In this document: piece by piece, positions 19,490 through 29,224 of the stretch
Position numbering within the stretch: position 1 is the first letter of the stretch
How the letters are laid out: each line of letters starts with the position of its first letter
Origin: Mycobacterium sp. 852014-52450_SCH5900713
GTDB taxonomy: Bacteria; Actinomycetota; Actinomycetes; Mycobacteriales; Mycobacteriaceae
NCBI RefSeq assembly: GCF_001667075.1
Contig: NZ_LZIL01000057.1
Coordinates: 1-57,413, forward strand
Direction: 5' to 3'
DNA length: 57,413 nucleotides
Translations under genes and position numbers: made by a program
The notes under the pieces: generated by a model
What the model saw: only the letters and a program-made list of their open reading frames with translations
What the model was told of the DNA's origin: nothing
The model's database searches: none

Positions 19490-20677
19490 GTGCACCGTCG
19501 AACGGTGCTTAAGCTTCCGCTGCTACTGGCAGGAGGGGCTGCACTGACCCGAGCACCTCGCGCGGCCGCGGAACCCGCGCCTGGCACCTCGCCGCAGGCA
19601 AGCCGCTGGTCGCCCGAGCGCGCCAACCGGTGGTATCAGACGCAGCAATGGCCGGTTGGGGTGAACTACATCACCTCGAACGCCATCAACCAGCTGGAGA
19701 TGTTTCAGGCCGATACGTTCGATCCCCGGCGGATCGACACCGAACTGGGCTGGGCCCGCGCCAGCGGGCTCAACGCCGTGCGCGTCTTCCTGCACGATCT
19801 GCTGTGGGAGCAGGGCCCTCGGGAGTTCCAAGTCCGCCTCGCCCAGTTCGTCGACATCGCGGCGCGCCACGACATCAAGCCGCTGTTCGTCTTGTTCGAC
19901 TCCTGTTGGGATCCTCACCCCCAATCCGGTCCGCAGCGCGCGCCGACGCCCGGCGTGCACAATTCGGGCTGGGTGCAGAGCCCGGGCGCGCAACGCCTCG
20001 GGGAGCATACCTACATCCCGACGCTGCGCGACTACGTCACCGGGGTGCTGGCTCAGTTCCGCACCGACGAGCGCGTTTTGGGCTGGGATCTGTGGAACGA
20101 ACCCGACAATCCGTCGAAGTACTACCGCTCGGTCGAGCGGCCCGACAAGCTGGATCTGGTCGCCGACCTGCTGCCGCAGGTGTTCGGCTGGGCCCGTTCG
20201 GTCGATCCATGCCAACCGCTGACGAGCGCCGTCTGGGACGGCGAGTGGGCGGACCCCGGCCGCCGCAGCGCGATCAGCGGCATTCAGCTGGACAACTCCG
20301 ACGTGATCACCTTCCATTCCTATGACCCGCCCGCGAAGTTCGAGAGCCGGATCGCCGAGCTCACACCCATGGGGCGACCGATCCTGTGCACCGAATACAT
20401 GGCCCGGCCCTTGGGCAGCACGGTCCAGGGTGTGCTGCCCATCGCGAAGCGCTACAACGTCGGCGCATTCAACTGGGGCCTGGTCGCCGGGAAAACGCAG
20501 ACCTTCTTCCCCTGGGACTCATGGGAACACCCCAACCCAGCTATGCCGGCTGAATGGTTTCACGACCTGCTCGCGCCCGACGGGCGGCCGTTCCGCGATC
20601 CCGAGATTCAGACGATCCGCGAGGTGGGCGGCCTGGCGATGCATCTCCGCGAAGATCCCCCGCCGCCACCGCCGTAG
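19490..20677 (+). CDS. Tat-exported GH5-like glycoside hydrolase (cellulase family A fold)
   Basis: About 395 aa. The GTG start gives a twin-arginine signal (HRRTVLKLPLLLAGGAAL), cleaved near AAA-E. The mature protein is a TIM barrel with GVNYI near the N-terminus. The acid/base is Glu204 in WDLWNEPDN and the likely nucleophile Glu302 is in LCTEYMARP. A poly-proline tail ends the protein. Substrate unknown; mannan or glucan-type targets are possible. A longer reading that starts inside panB is rejected. Confidence 0.8.
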   Translation: MHRRTVLKLPLLLAGGAALTRAPRAAAEPAPGTSPQASRWSPERANRWYQTQQWPVGVNYITSNAINQLEMFQADTFDPRRIDTELGWARASGLNAVRVFLHDLLWEQGPREFQVRLAQFVDIAARHDIKPLFVLFDSCWDPHPQSGPQRAPTPGVHNSGWVQSPGAQRLGEHTYIPTLRDYVTGVLAQFRTDERVLGWDLWNEPDNPSKYYRSVERPDKLDLVADLLPQVFGWARSVDPCQPLTSAVWDGEWADPGRRSAISGIQLDNSDVITFHSYDPPAKFESRIAELTPMGRPILCTEYMARPLGSTVQGVLPIAKRYNVGAFNWGLVAGKTQTFFPWDSWEHPNPAMPAEWFHDLLAPDGRPFRDPEIQTIREVGGLAMHLREDPPPPPP

Positions 20678-20807
20678 CGCCGAGGCGGGCAACAACCCGC
20701 GGGCCATCGCCGCCATCCGCCTCACCGCGGTATGGCAGGCTATGAGAGCCCAGCACCACCGTCCACGACGTTCAAGGCCGCGGCGACGCGCCGCAACGGA
20801 GCCGAAC

Positions 20808-22340
20808 ATGCCTGCAAAAGCGCCGCAAGCTTCGCGCCATCGAGAGGTGGAGCGCAAGTTCGACGTTGGCGAATCCACCGTGTCACCTTCGTTCGAAGGC
20901 ATCGCCGCCGTGGCGCACGTCGACAAGCCACCGACCCAGACATTGGACGCGACGTACTTCGACACCCCGGCACAAGACCTCGCCCGCAACAAGATCACCT
21001 TGCGCCGCCGTACGGGCGGCTCGGATGCCGGGTGGCATCTCAAGCTGCCGACCGGTCCCGAGGCCCGCACCGAGGTCCGGGTGCCGCTGGACGCGTCGGA
21101 CACCGACACCGTGCCGGAGGAGTTGGTGGACGTCGTGCTGGCGATCGTTCGCGACAGCCCCCTCGTACCGGTCGCGCGGATCACCACGCAACGCGAAAGC
21201 CAGGTGTTGTACTCCGCCGACGGCGCGCCGCTGGCGGAGTTCAGCAATGACCACGTCACCGCGTGGTCGGCCCGTACGTCCGAGGACGCCGACCTGGAGC
21301 CCACGCAGCAGGAGTGGCGCGAATGGGAGCTCGAACTTGCCGAGAAGAACGGGGCCCCGGACACCGAGCTGTTGAACCGCTTGGGTAATCGGCTGCTCGA
21401 CGCCGGCGCCGCACCCGCCGGTCATGCCTCCAAGTTGGCACGCGTACTCGGCACCACGCCACAGCCTGACAGCGCGCAGCCCGCCGAGCACCCTTTGCAG
21501 CGCGCGGTGGCCGAGCAGATTCGCGAACTGTTGGTGTGGGATCGCGCCGTGCGGGCCGATGCCTTCGATTCCATTCACCAGATGCGTGTCACCACCCGCA
21601 AGCTGCGCAGCCTGCTGCGCGACTACCAGGAATCGTTCGGATTGCCCGACGACGGCTGGGTTCTCGACGAGCTGCGCGAGCTGGCCGGCATCCTCGGCAT
21701 CGCGCGCGACGCCGAGGTCCTCGCGGAACGTTACGAGCGTCAATTGGACAGGCTGACACCGGATTTGGTGCGCGGGCCGGTGCACGAGCGGCTGGTCGGG
21801 GGCGCCCAGCGCCGTTACCAGACCGGGCTGCGCCGGTCCTTGATGGCCATGCGTTCGCAGCGCTATTTCCGCCTGCTCGACGCCCTCGACGCGATAGCGG
21901 TCCAACCGCCGGGCAGCGCCTCGGACGAGGAACACGCGCCGGTCACCATCGACGCCGCCTACAAGAAGGTCCGCAAGGCCGCCAAGGCCGCCGCCCAGGT
22001 TTACCGGGACCACCCGGACGACCAGCATCAGCGCGACGAGGCAGTGCACCGGATCCGCAAGCGGGCCAAGCGACTTCGCTACACCGCGGCGGCCACCGGC
22101 GAGGACAAGGTTTCCGAGCAGTCGAAGGCCGTCCAGTCGCTGCTCGGTGACCACCAGGACAGCGTGGTCAGCCGCGAACACCTGCGACACGAATCCGAAG
22201 CCGCGCACACCGCCGGCGAGGACACCTTCACCTACGGCCTGCTGTACCAGCAGGAGGCCGACTTGGCCGAGCGGTGCGAACAGCAGCTCGACGACGCCCT
22301 GCGCAAACTCGCCAAGGCGGTGCGCAAGGCCCGGCACTGA
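20808..22340 (+). CDS. CYTH-CHAD domain protein (Rv2226-like)
   Basis: A 510-aa protein with ATG 7 nt after GGAG. The CYTH domain covers about residues 10-210, with the EVERKF signature near the start and alternating charged strands that form a triphosphate tunnel (ITLRRRTGG). The CHAD domain covers about 225-500, with HQMRVTTRKLRS and HRIRKRAKRLRYT, the His/Arg-rich helices that bind polyphosphate. Related proteins hydrolyse triphosphate or bind polyphosphate granules. It is encoded head-to-tail against rnpB. Confidence 0.9.
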   Translation: MPAKAPQASRHREVERKFDVGESTVSPSFEGIAAVAHVDKPPTQTLDATYFDTPAQDLARNKITLRRRTGGSDAGWHLKLPTGPEARTEVRVPLDASDTDTVPEELVDVVLAIVRDSPLVPVARITTQRESQVLYSADGAPLAEFSNDHVTAWSARTSEDADLEPTQQEWREWELELAEKNGAPDTELLNRLGNRLLDAGAAPAGHASKLARVLGTTPQPDSAQPAEHPLQRAVAEQIRELLVWDRAVRADAFDSIHQMRVTTRKLRSLLRDYQESFGLPDDGWVLDELRELAGILGIARDAEVLAERYERQLDRLTPDLVRGPVHERLVGGAQRRYQTGLRRSLMAMRSQRYFRLLDALDAIAVQPPGSASDEEHAPVTIDAAYKKVRKAAKAAAQVYRDHPDDQHQRDEAVHRIRKRAKRLRYTAAATGEDKVSEQSKAVQSLLGDHQDSVVSREHLRHESEAAHTAGEDTFTYGLLYQQEADLAERCEQQLDDALRKLAKAVRKARH

Positions 22341-22346
22341 GCGGGG

Positions 22347-22751
<405 letters not shown>

Positions 22752-22847
22752 CGACGATTCACGGTACTACCTTCGTGATGCCGGGGCCAGCAACTATCGG
22801 CTCGGCTCTATCGTGGACCTCGCAGGCAGGAACACGGAAGGACGCGA

Positions 22848-23558
22848 ATGTCCCGGTGGACGAAGCGCGTCGACTCCGGCGACTGGGACGCCATCGCCAG
22901 CGCGGTCGACGAGTACGGCGGGGCGCTGCTGCCGCGGCTGGTCACCACCAGCGAGGCGGCCCGGCTCCGCAAGCTCTACGGCGACGACGACCTGTTCCGC
23001 TCGACCATCGACATGGCGCCCAAGCGGTACGGCGCCGGGCAGTACCGCTACTTCCACGCGCCCTATCCCGACCCGATCGAGGAGCTCAAACAGGCGCTGT
23101 ACCCCCGCCTGTTGCCGATCGCCCGCGACTGGTGGGCAAGGCTGGGCCGCGATGCGCCCTGGCCGGACAGCCTCGACGATTGGCTGGCCACCTGCCACGC
23201 GGCGGGCCAGACCCGATCCACCGCGCTGATGCTCAGGTACGGCCCGGGCGACTGGAACGCCTTGCACCGAGACCTCTACGGCGACTTGGTTTTTCCGCTA
23301 CAGGTGGTGATCAACCTGAGCGAACCCGACACCAATTACACCGGCGGCGAGTTCCTGCTCGTCGAACAGCGGCCGCGCGCACAGTCCCGCGGCACCGCAA
23401 CGCAATTGCCGCAGGGCCATGGATTCGTGTTCACCACGCGGGAGCGGCCGGTGCCCTCCAGCCGCGGCTGGTCCGCGGCACCGGTGCGGCACGGGGTGTC
23501 GGTGGTGCGCTCCGGTGAGCGTTACGCGATGGGGCTGATCTTTCACGACGCGGCCTGA
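22848..23558 (+). CDS. 2-oxoglutarate/Fe(II)-dependent oxygenase (Rv2227-like)
   Basis: A 236-aa double-stranded beta-helix oxygenase. The iron-binding motif is HRD (H140, D142) with the distal His215 in VRHGVSVV, and Arg221 or Arg225 to hold 2-oxoglutarate. The body resembles the bacterial prolyl-4-hydroxylase/AlkB-like '2OG-Fe(II) oxygenase' group with GGEFLLVEQRPRAQS. Substrate unknown. It starts 97 bp downstream of the divergent rnpB 5' end. Confidence 0.82.
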   Translation: MSRWTKRVDSGDWDAIASAVDEYGGALLPRLVTTSEAARLRKLYGDDDLFRSTIDMAPKRYGAGQYRYFHAPYPDPIEELKQALYPRLLPIARDWWARLGRDAPWPDSLDDWLATCHAAGQTRSTALMLRYGPGDWNALHRDLYGDLVFPLQVVINLSEPDTNYTGGEFLLVEQRPRAQSRGTATQLPQGHGFVFTTRERPVPSSRGWSAAPVRHGVSVVRSGERYAMGLIFHDAA

Positions 23559-23636
23559 AAGCTCGCCGCACACCGATTGTGCGACCGCTTAGCATTGACC
23601 ATTGCCCAGCGGGGATGTTGGTGCCAGTCTGACCAG

Positions 23637-24806
23637 ATGACAGAAACCGAAGGGTTCGTCGACCAGACCATGACTGGTCTCGCGGAGCCGCAGCCGATGT
23701 ATAAGGCGCTGCGCGAAACGAGTCCGGTGTTCCGGTCGCCGCAGGCGGTGGTTCTCAGTCGCCTGGCCGACATCGAGATGGCGCTCAAACACACCGAGCT
23801 GTTCTCATCGAACATGGACGCCGTCGACCTGGGCAACGTGCGGCCGCTGATCCCCCTGCAGATCGACCCGCCCGAACACGCGAAGTACCGCCGGGTCCTC
23901 GACCCGCTGTTCACTCCGCGGGAGATGGCCAGGCGCGAGCCGCGCGTCGCCGAATTGGTGAACGAGATGATCGACCGCTTCGCCGATCGGGGCCATTGCG
24001 ACTTTCACGCCGAGTTCGCGGTGCCCCTGCCGTGCACCGTCTTCCTACAGGTGCTCGGGCTGCCGCTGGAGGACCTCGACAAGTTCCTGGAGTGGAAGGA
24101 CGGCGTGATCCGCCCGGAGGGGGATTCCGGCTTCGACCGCCGCCACGACAGCTCCGCAGCAGTGGCACAACAGATCTACGACTACTTCGACCGTGCGATC
24201 GACGAGCACATCGCCAACCCCCGCGACGACGTGCTGTCGGCGATGATCGCCGCCGACATCGCCGGGCAGCCGCTGTCGCGCGAAGAACTCCTGGACATCT
24301 GCTTCCTGTTCCTGATCGCCGGGCTGGACACGGTGACCGACTCGCTCGACTGTTTCTTCGTGTACCTCGCGCGCCACCCCGACCACCGCCGTCAGCTGGT
24401 CGAGCAGCCCGACGTGTTGCCCGGGGCCGTCGAGGAGTTGCTGCGCTGGGAGACACCGGTGCCCGGCGTCGCTCGGGTCGCCATTCAAGACGTCGAGGTG
24501 GGCGGGTGTCCGATCAGCAAGGGCGAACGGGTCAGCCCGCTATTGGGCGCTGCCAACACCGACCCCGCCGAGTTCGCCGACCCGGAGCTGGTGGACTTCA
24601 CCCGCAACCCGAATCGGCACCGCGCCTTCGGCGGCGGCCCGCACCGCTGCCTCGGCTCGCACCTCGCCCGCATGGAGTTGCGGGTGGCGTTACGCGAATT
24701 CCACCGGCGCATACCGGATTACGAGATCAAGCCCGGCACCCAGCTGACCTACACCGCCGCGCTGCGTTCGGTGGAGTCGCTGCCGCTGGTGTTCTCGGCA
24801 CCATGA
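23637..24806 (+). CDS. Cytochrome P450
   Basis: A 389-aa soluble bacterial P450. The I-helix oxygen-binding AGLDT is at residues 228-232. The K-helix ExxR is E267-R270 (EELLR). The heme loop is FGGGPHRCLG with the proximal thiolate Cys338. Its stop overlaps the ferredoxin start (ATGA), so the redox partner is co-translated. The CYP family number cannot be assigned by eye and the substrate is unknown; a steroid or fatty-acid type ligand is only a guess. Confidence 0.95.
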   Translation: MTETEGFVDQTMTGLAEPQPMYKALRETSPVFRSPQAVVLSRLADIEMALKHTELFSSNMDAVDLGNVRPLIPLQIDPPEHAKYRRVLDPLFTPREMARREPRVAELVNEMIDRFADRGHCDFHAEFAVPLPCTVFLQVLGLPLEDLDKFLEWKDGVIRPEGDSGFDRRHDSSAAVAQQIYDYFDRAIDEHIANPRDDVLSAMIAADIAGQPLSREELLDICFLFLIAGLDTVTDSLDCFFVYLARHPDHRRQLVEQPDVLPGAVEELLRWETPVPGVARVAIQDVEVGGCPISKGERVSPLLGAANTDPAEFADPELVDFTRNPNRHRAFGGGPHRCLGSHLARMELRVALREFHRRIPDYEIKPGTQLTYTAALRSVESLPLVFSAP

Positions 24807-24997
24807 CCCGGATAGTCGTCGACGCCGACCTTTGCACCGGGCACGGGCGCTGCTACACCCTGGCGCCCGACGTCTTCGACGCCGACGAGGTCGGCCACTC
24901 CGTCGTGCTCGTCGATGAGGTGTCCGGCGAGCTCGAGGCGCAGGCCGTCACCGCGGAGCAGAATTGCCCCGAAGGCGCCATCTCCCTAACCCGTTGA
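24803..24997 (+). CDS. [3Fe-4S] ferredoxin
   Basis: A 64-aa ferredoxin of the type that feeds electrons to actinobacterial P450s. The cluster ligands are the Cys pair in LCTGHGRCYT and the Cys-Pro in NCPEGAI. A His/Gly replaces the central cysteine of 4Fe-4S proteins, giving a 3Fe-4S cluster. ATG overlaps the P450 stop. Confidence 0.93.
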   Translation: MTRIVVDADLCTGHGRCYTLAPDVFDADEVGHSVVLVDEVSGELEAQAVTAEQNCPEGAISLTR

Positions 24998-25005
24998 AGC
25001 AGAAC

Positions 25006-26553
25006 GTGACTCCGGTGGCTGCCGCACCGTCGAACGAGCGGATGATCGCCGGGGTCGCCGCCGCGGCCGTCGCGCTCGGGGTGGCCCAGCTGGTGGGCAT
25101 ACCGTTCGGTGCGCGGGCCGACTCGCGGGCCGCGATCGGCGCGGCCGTCGTCGACCTGACACCGGGCCCGGTCAAAGAGTGGGCGATTCAGATCCTGGGC
25201 TCGCTGGACAAACTCTTCCTAACCGTGGCCGTACTGGTGGTGATCGCCGCAATCGCCGCCATTGCCGGGACGTTCGAGACCCTCCGCCGCCCAATCGGTA
25301 GCGCCGTTATCGCCGCGGCGGGCGCGCTCGGATGCGTCGCGGTGTTGACGCGGCCGGGCGCGACGGCGCTCGACACGATCCCGACCATCGCGGGCGCGGC
25401 CTGCGGCGTCGCCGCCCTGCGCCTGCTCACCCGTCGTTTTCGGCCGGTCCCCGAAGACACCGGCGACCACGACGAGCCCGATGCCGGCAGGCGCAGGTTG
25501 GTGGTGCTCGGCGTGCTCGGATTCGGAGTCGTGAGCGGCGTGGCGGGCGCGATCATCACGCGGTTGGTGCATTCGGTGGCCGCCGACCGCACCAGCTTCA
25601 CGCTGCCCACACCGCGCACCCCGGCGCCCCCGATACCCGCCGATGTGCAGTCGAAAGGCATTGCGCTGCCCAGCTTCGTCACCCCCAGCGCCGACTTCTA
25701 CCGGGTGGACACCGCGCTCACCGTTCCCCAACTCAGCCACTCCGACTGGCGGCTGCGCATTCACGGCATGGTGAACCGGGAAGCCACCTACACCTTCGCC
25801 GACCTCGCCGGTTTTGACGTCGTCGAAAAGGTGGCGACGCTTACCTGCGTGTCCAATCCCGTTGGCGGCAAGCTCGTTTCGACCGGGCTTTGGACGGGCT
25901 ATCGAGTGGCCGATCTGTTGGCCGCGGCCGGTGTGCGTCCGGAGGCCGACATGGTGCTGTCGACGTCGATCGACGGCTTCACTGCCGGCACTCCGGTGGA
26001 TGCGCTCACCGATGGCCGCGACGCGCTGCTGGCGGTCGCCCTCAACGGTGAGCCCCTGCCGATCGAGCACGGCTATCCGGCCCGGCTGGTGGTGCCCGGG
26101 CTCTACGGGTATGTGTCGGCCACCAAATGGCTGGTCGACATGGAGCTGACCCGCTTCGACAAGGCGGAGGCGTACTGGACGCGGCAGGGCTGGGCACCGC
26201 GCGCACCCGTCAAGACCGAGTCGCGGATCGACGTGCCGAAAAGCGGTCAGCGGGTGCCGGCGGGCCCCGTGGTTTTCGGTGGTGTCGCTTGGGCGCAGAA
26301 TCGCGGCGTGCGGTCCGTGGAAGTCCGCATCGACGACGGCGCGTGGCAGGCCGCCGAACAGGGCGCCAGCTACTCCAACGAGACCTGGCGGCTGTGGAGC
26401 TTTCCCTGGCAGGCGAAGAGCCCTGGGCAGCACAGCATCACGGTGCGCGCCACCGACAACACCGGGGCCACCCAGACTGCGGATCGGGTCGCTACGGTCC
26501 CCGACGGCGCCACCGGCTGGCACACGGTGGACTTCACCGTGACGGGGACGTGA
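25006..26553 (+). CDS. Membrane-anchored molybdopterin oxidoreductase (sulfite oxidase family)
   Basis: About 515 aa, GTG start 9 bp after the ferredoxin (a TTG overlapping the ferredoxin stop or a later ATG are alternatives). The first 200 residues hold about five transmembrane segments. The rest is an exported catalytic region: a SUOX/YedY-like Mo-cofactor domain with Cys281 (TLTCVSNPVGG) as the probable Mo ligand, then a C-terminal dimerisation domain (from about residue 400). It resembles Rv0218 of M. tuberculosis. Physiological substrate unknown. Confidence 0.85.
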   Translation: MTPVAAAPSNERMIAGVAAAAVALGVAQLVGIPFGARADSRAAIGAAVVDLTPGPVKEWAIQILGSLDKLFLTVAVLVVIAAIAAIAGTFETLRRPIGSAVIAAAGALGCVAVLTRPGATALDTIPTIAGAACGVAALRLLTRRFRPVPEDTGDHDEPDAGRRRLVVLGVLGFGVVSGVAGAIITRLVHSVAADRTSFTLPTPRTPAPPIPADVQSKGIALPSFVTPSADFYRVDTALTVPQLSHSDWRLRIHGMVNREATYTFADLAGFDVVEKVATLTCVSNPVGGKLVSTGLWTGYRVADLLAAAGVRPEADMVLSTSIDGFTAGTPVDALTDGRDALLAVALNGEPLPIEHGYPARLVVPGLYGYVSATKWLVDMELTRFDKAEAYWTRQGWAPRAPVKTESRIDVPKSGQRVPAGPVVFGGVAWAQNRGVRSVEVRIDDGAWQAAEQGASYSNETWRLWSFPWQAKSPGQHSITVRATDNTGATQTADRVATVPDGATGWHTVDFTVTGT

Positions 26554-26557
26554 GGCC

Positions 26558-26758
26558 CTATTTCGACGAGAGTTTCCGCCAGCTGACTACCGCGATCACG
26601 ATGCCGATCACCGCCGTGATCGGACCGATGACCGACCAGGTGGTGGTGTTGCTCATCGGGCTACCGCCGAGCACCCCGAATCCCTGAAGTGCCCAGATCA
26701 GACCGAACAAGGCGACGATCAAACCGAAGGCTAAGGTCGCGACGAATGTCCTTCTCAT
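26558..26758 (-). CDS. Small two-helix membrane protein
   Basis: 66 aa with two hydrophobic helices (about residues 7-28 and 42-59) separated by a Gly/Ser/Thr loop, and a basic C-terminal tail. The stop lies 4 bp from the convergent molybdoenzyme stop. It starts 21 bp downstream of the TetR gene stop, so it may share that gene's transcript. Function unknown. Confidence 0.6.
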   Translation of the reverse strand: MRRTFVATLAFGLIVALFGLIWALQGFGVLGGSPMSNTTTWSVIGPITAVIGIVIAVVSWRKLSSK

Positions 26759-26779
26759 AGGCGGATGGTACGACCAGGC

Positions 26780-27361
26780 TCACCGGCAGGCGAGCGCGTG
26801 CCAGGCCATGTCGACGATGGCGGCGCGGTAGTCGTCGTCGACGGGAACGTCGGAGTACAGGGCCCGAATGTTGAGCGGCGCCAGCAGGATCTGAACCGCG
26901 GCCAGGGTGTTGACGCCGTCGCGCAATTCGCCCCGCTCCCTGGCCCGGTCCACGACCGCGCGCATCGCACTGAAATGTGCCCGCCAGAACCGCACGCGGG
27001 TGACTTCATCGTGCCCCCGACGGCCGTCCATCACCAGCGCGCGCAATAGTGTGCAGCCGACTTCGGTGTTGATCCGATTGGTCACATTGCGGGCCAGGGC
27101 CTCCAGGTCTCCCCGCAATGAGCCGGTGTCGGTTCCCGAGCTCACCGTCTCGACGTCGGAAAGAACCGCGTCGACGATGAGTTGGCGCCGATCCGCCCAA
27201 TACCGGTACACCATCGCGGGATCGAAGTGATGCCGCTCGGCCAACGCCTCGATGCTGAACCGCTCGACGCCCCATCGGGTCAACTCGTCGAGCACGGCCG
27301 GCATCACCAGCGCCCGAATGTCCGCAGGAATCGGATCTCCTGATGGTTGGGACGGCCGCAT
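26780..27361 (-). CDS. TetR-family transcriptional regulator
   Basis: 193 aa. An N-terminal helix-turn-helix (about residues 22-65: FSIEALAERHHFDPAMVYRYWADRRQLI) is followed by an all-helical ligand-binding domain. It lies next to the P450/molybdoenzyme genes on the other strand and may control them; no operator was recognised. ATG start, 16 bp after the RNase H gene end on the same strand. Confidence 0.9.
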   Translation of the reverse strand: MRPSQPSGDPIPADIRALVMPAVLDELTRWGVERFSIEALAERHHFDPAMVYRYWADRRQLIVDAVLSDVETVSSGTDTGSLRGDLEALARNVTNRINTEVGCTLLRALVMDGRRGHDEVTRVRFWRAHFSAMRAVVDRARERGELRDGVNTLAAVQILLAPLNIRALYSDVPVDDDYRAAIVDMAWHALACR

Positions 27362-27377
27362 GAGTTCTCCTTGGCGC

Positions 27378-28490
27378 CTACAGGTAGCCCGTCTGGTTCA
27401 CCAAACGCACGGAAGACGCCCCGTCAGAATAGAACTCCGCAATGCTCAGCGATGCCAGATCGAGATGCAGCCGGTACAGGATGCCCGGCCCGGCCTCCAG
27501 CGCGAGCCGCAGCAGCATCTTGATCGGCGTCACGTGGGACACCACCAGCACCGTTGTGCCCTGGTGCGCTGCGATGATGCGTCCGCGGGCCTTCAGCACC
27601 CGGTCGAGCACGTCGTCGAAGCTTTCACCGCCCGGCGGGGTGGTGCCGGTATCCCGCAGCCAGCGCCCGTGCAGCTCCGGGTCACGCTCGGCGGCCTCGG
27701 CGAACGTCAACCCCTCCCAGGCGCCGAAGTCGGTCTCGATCAGGTCGTCGTCGACGGTCACGTCCAGGCCGAGCGCCTTGGCGGCCCTGGCCGCCGTGTC
27801 GTAGGCCCGCTGCAGCGGTGAGGCGAACACGGCCGAGATTCCGCCGCGCTGCGCCAGATAACGGGCCGCGGCGTCGGCCTGCCGGCGCCCCACTTCGGTC
27901 AGGGCCGGGTTGCCGCGCCCCGAGTAACGGCGCTGCGCCGACAATTCGGTCTGGCCGTGTCGGAGCAACAGCAGCCTGGTCGGCGTACCGCGCGCACCGG
28001 TCCATCCGGGCGCCTGCGGGGATTGCGGCGCAGCGGTTTTCGCGGGCTCGGCCTCGGCCTGCCCGGGATCTTCCCCGGGGCCGCCGGCGGCGGCCGCATC
28101 CATCGCCTCGTTGGCCAGCCGATCTGCGTACGAGTTGCGGTCCCGCGGAATCCAGGTGTAGCTGACCCGATCGAACCGCGCCGCCAGCTCTCGGGCCTGG
28201 CCGTGCAGCTCGATCAGGTCGGGATGCTTGACCTTCCAGCGCCCCGACATCTGCTCCACCAGCAGCTTGGAATCCAGGAAGACGGCGGCCTCGGTCGCGC
28301 CGACCCGCAAGGCGTCGTCCAAACCGGCCAGCAGGCCACGGTATTCGGCCACGTTGTTCGTGGCCCTGCCGATGGCCTGCTTGTTCTCCGCGAGCACCGT
28401 GGAGCGGTCCTGGGTCCACACCACGGCGCCGTATCCGGCCGGGCCGGGATTGCCGCGCGACCCGCCGTCGGCCTCGATCACCACCTTCAC
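27378..28490 (-). CDS. Bifunctional RNase HI / histidine (acid) phosphatase (Rv2228c-like)
   Basis: 370 aa, GTG start overlapping the upstream zinc-ribbon gene stop. The N-terminal RNase HI domain (1-135) carries D8, E49, D73 and D123 for two-metal cleavage of RNA in RNA-DNA hybrids. A low-complexity Ala/Pro/Glu linker (135-168) joins it to a phosphoglycerate-mutase-like phosphatase with R177-H178-G179. The M. tuberculosis homologue has RNase H and alpha-ribazole phosphatase (CobC-type) activity, which fits the cobC and cobD genes nearby. Confidence 0.95.
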   Translation of the reverse strand: MKVVIEADGGSRGNPGPAGYGAVVWTQDRSTVLAENKQAIGRATNNVAEYRGLLAGLDDALRVGATEAAVFLDSKLLVEQMSGRWKVKHPDLIELHGQARELAARFDRVSYTWIPRDRNSYADRLANEAMDAAAAGGPGEDPGQAEAEPAKTAAPQSPQAPGWTGARGTPTRLLLLRHGQTELSAQRRYSGRGNPALTEVGRRQADAAARYLAQRGGISAVFASPLQRAYDTAARAAKALGLDVTVDDDLIETDFGAWEGLTFAEAAERDPELHGRWLRDTGTTPPGGESFDDVLDRVLKARGRIIAAHQGTTVLVVSHVTPIKMLLRLALEAGPGILYRLHLDLASLSIAEFYSDGASSVRLVNQTGYL

Positions 28491-29224
28491 TGGTCGAACC
28501 CGTTGACCCGCAACAGGATCGCGCCACACTCCGGGCACCGCACCACCTCGTCTTCGGCGGCGGCGGAGATCCGCGACATCTCGCCGCGGTCGATCTCGAG
28601 GCGGCAGGCGCCGCACCGGCGCCCGAGCAGCGGCCCGGCGCCCGGGCCTCCCCCGGCGCGCTGGCGTTCGTACAACGCGGACAGGGCGGGGTCCAGCGTC
28701 GCGCTCAGCGTTTCGCGCCGCGACGAATGCGTCTGTCGGGTCTCGCTGATTTCGGCGAGCGCGGCGTCGAGAGCCCGCTGGGCTTCGGCCAATTCGGCCT
28801 CCAGCGCTTCGACCTTGCCCTGCCCGTCATCCAGCTGGGACTGCAGCTCCTCGCGGCGCTCCATCACATCGAGCAGCGAATCTTCCAGACTGGCCTGGCG
28901 GCGCGTCAGGGTCTCCAGCTCGTGCTGTAGATCCGACAGTTGCTTCGCGTCGGTGGCACCGGACTGCAGCAACGACCGATCGCGGTCCTCGCGCTGCCGG
29001 ACCGCCTCGATTTCGGACTCGAACCGCGACACCTGAACGTCGATGTCCTCCAACGCGATCCGAATGGCGCCCACGCGGTCACCGGCGGCGCTGAGTTCCT
29101 CCTGCAGCCGCTCGCAGGCCTGCTGCTCCGCCAGATGGCTGGCCCGGTGCGTGATGCGGGACAGCTCGGCGTCCAGCTTCGACAGCTCGAGCAGCGAACG
29201 CTGCTGAGCGACTTCGGCCTTCAT
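28487..29224 (-). CDS. C4-type zinc-ribbon coiled-coil protein (Rv2229c-like)
   Basis: 245 aa. Residues 1-180 form a long antiparallel coiled coil rich in Leu/Glu/Arg heptads. The C-terminal zinc ribbon has CGAC near residue 202 and CPEC near residue 231. DUF164/zf-RING_7 proteins of this kind are conserved in most bacteria with unclear function; a nucleic-acid or protein-chaperone role has been suggested. It overlaps both neighbours, forming an operon with Nif3 and the RNase H gene. Confidence 0.88.
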   Translation of the reverse strand: MKAEVAQQRSLLELSKLDAELSRITHRASHLAEQQACERLQEELSAAGDRVGAIRIALEDIDVQVSRFESEIEAVRQREDRDRSLLQSGATDAKQLSDLQHELETLTRRQASLEDSLLDVMERREELQSQLDDGQGKVEALEAELAEAQRALDAALAEISETRQTHSSRRETLSATLDPALSALYERQRAGGGPGAGPLLGRRCGACRLEIDRGEMSRISAAAEDEVVRCPECGAILLRVNGFDQ

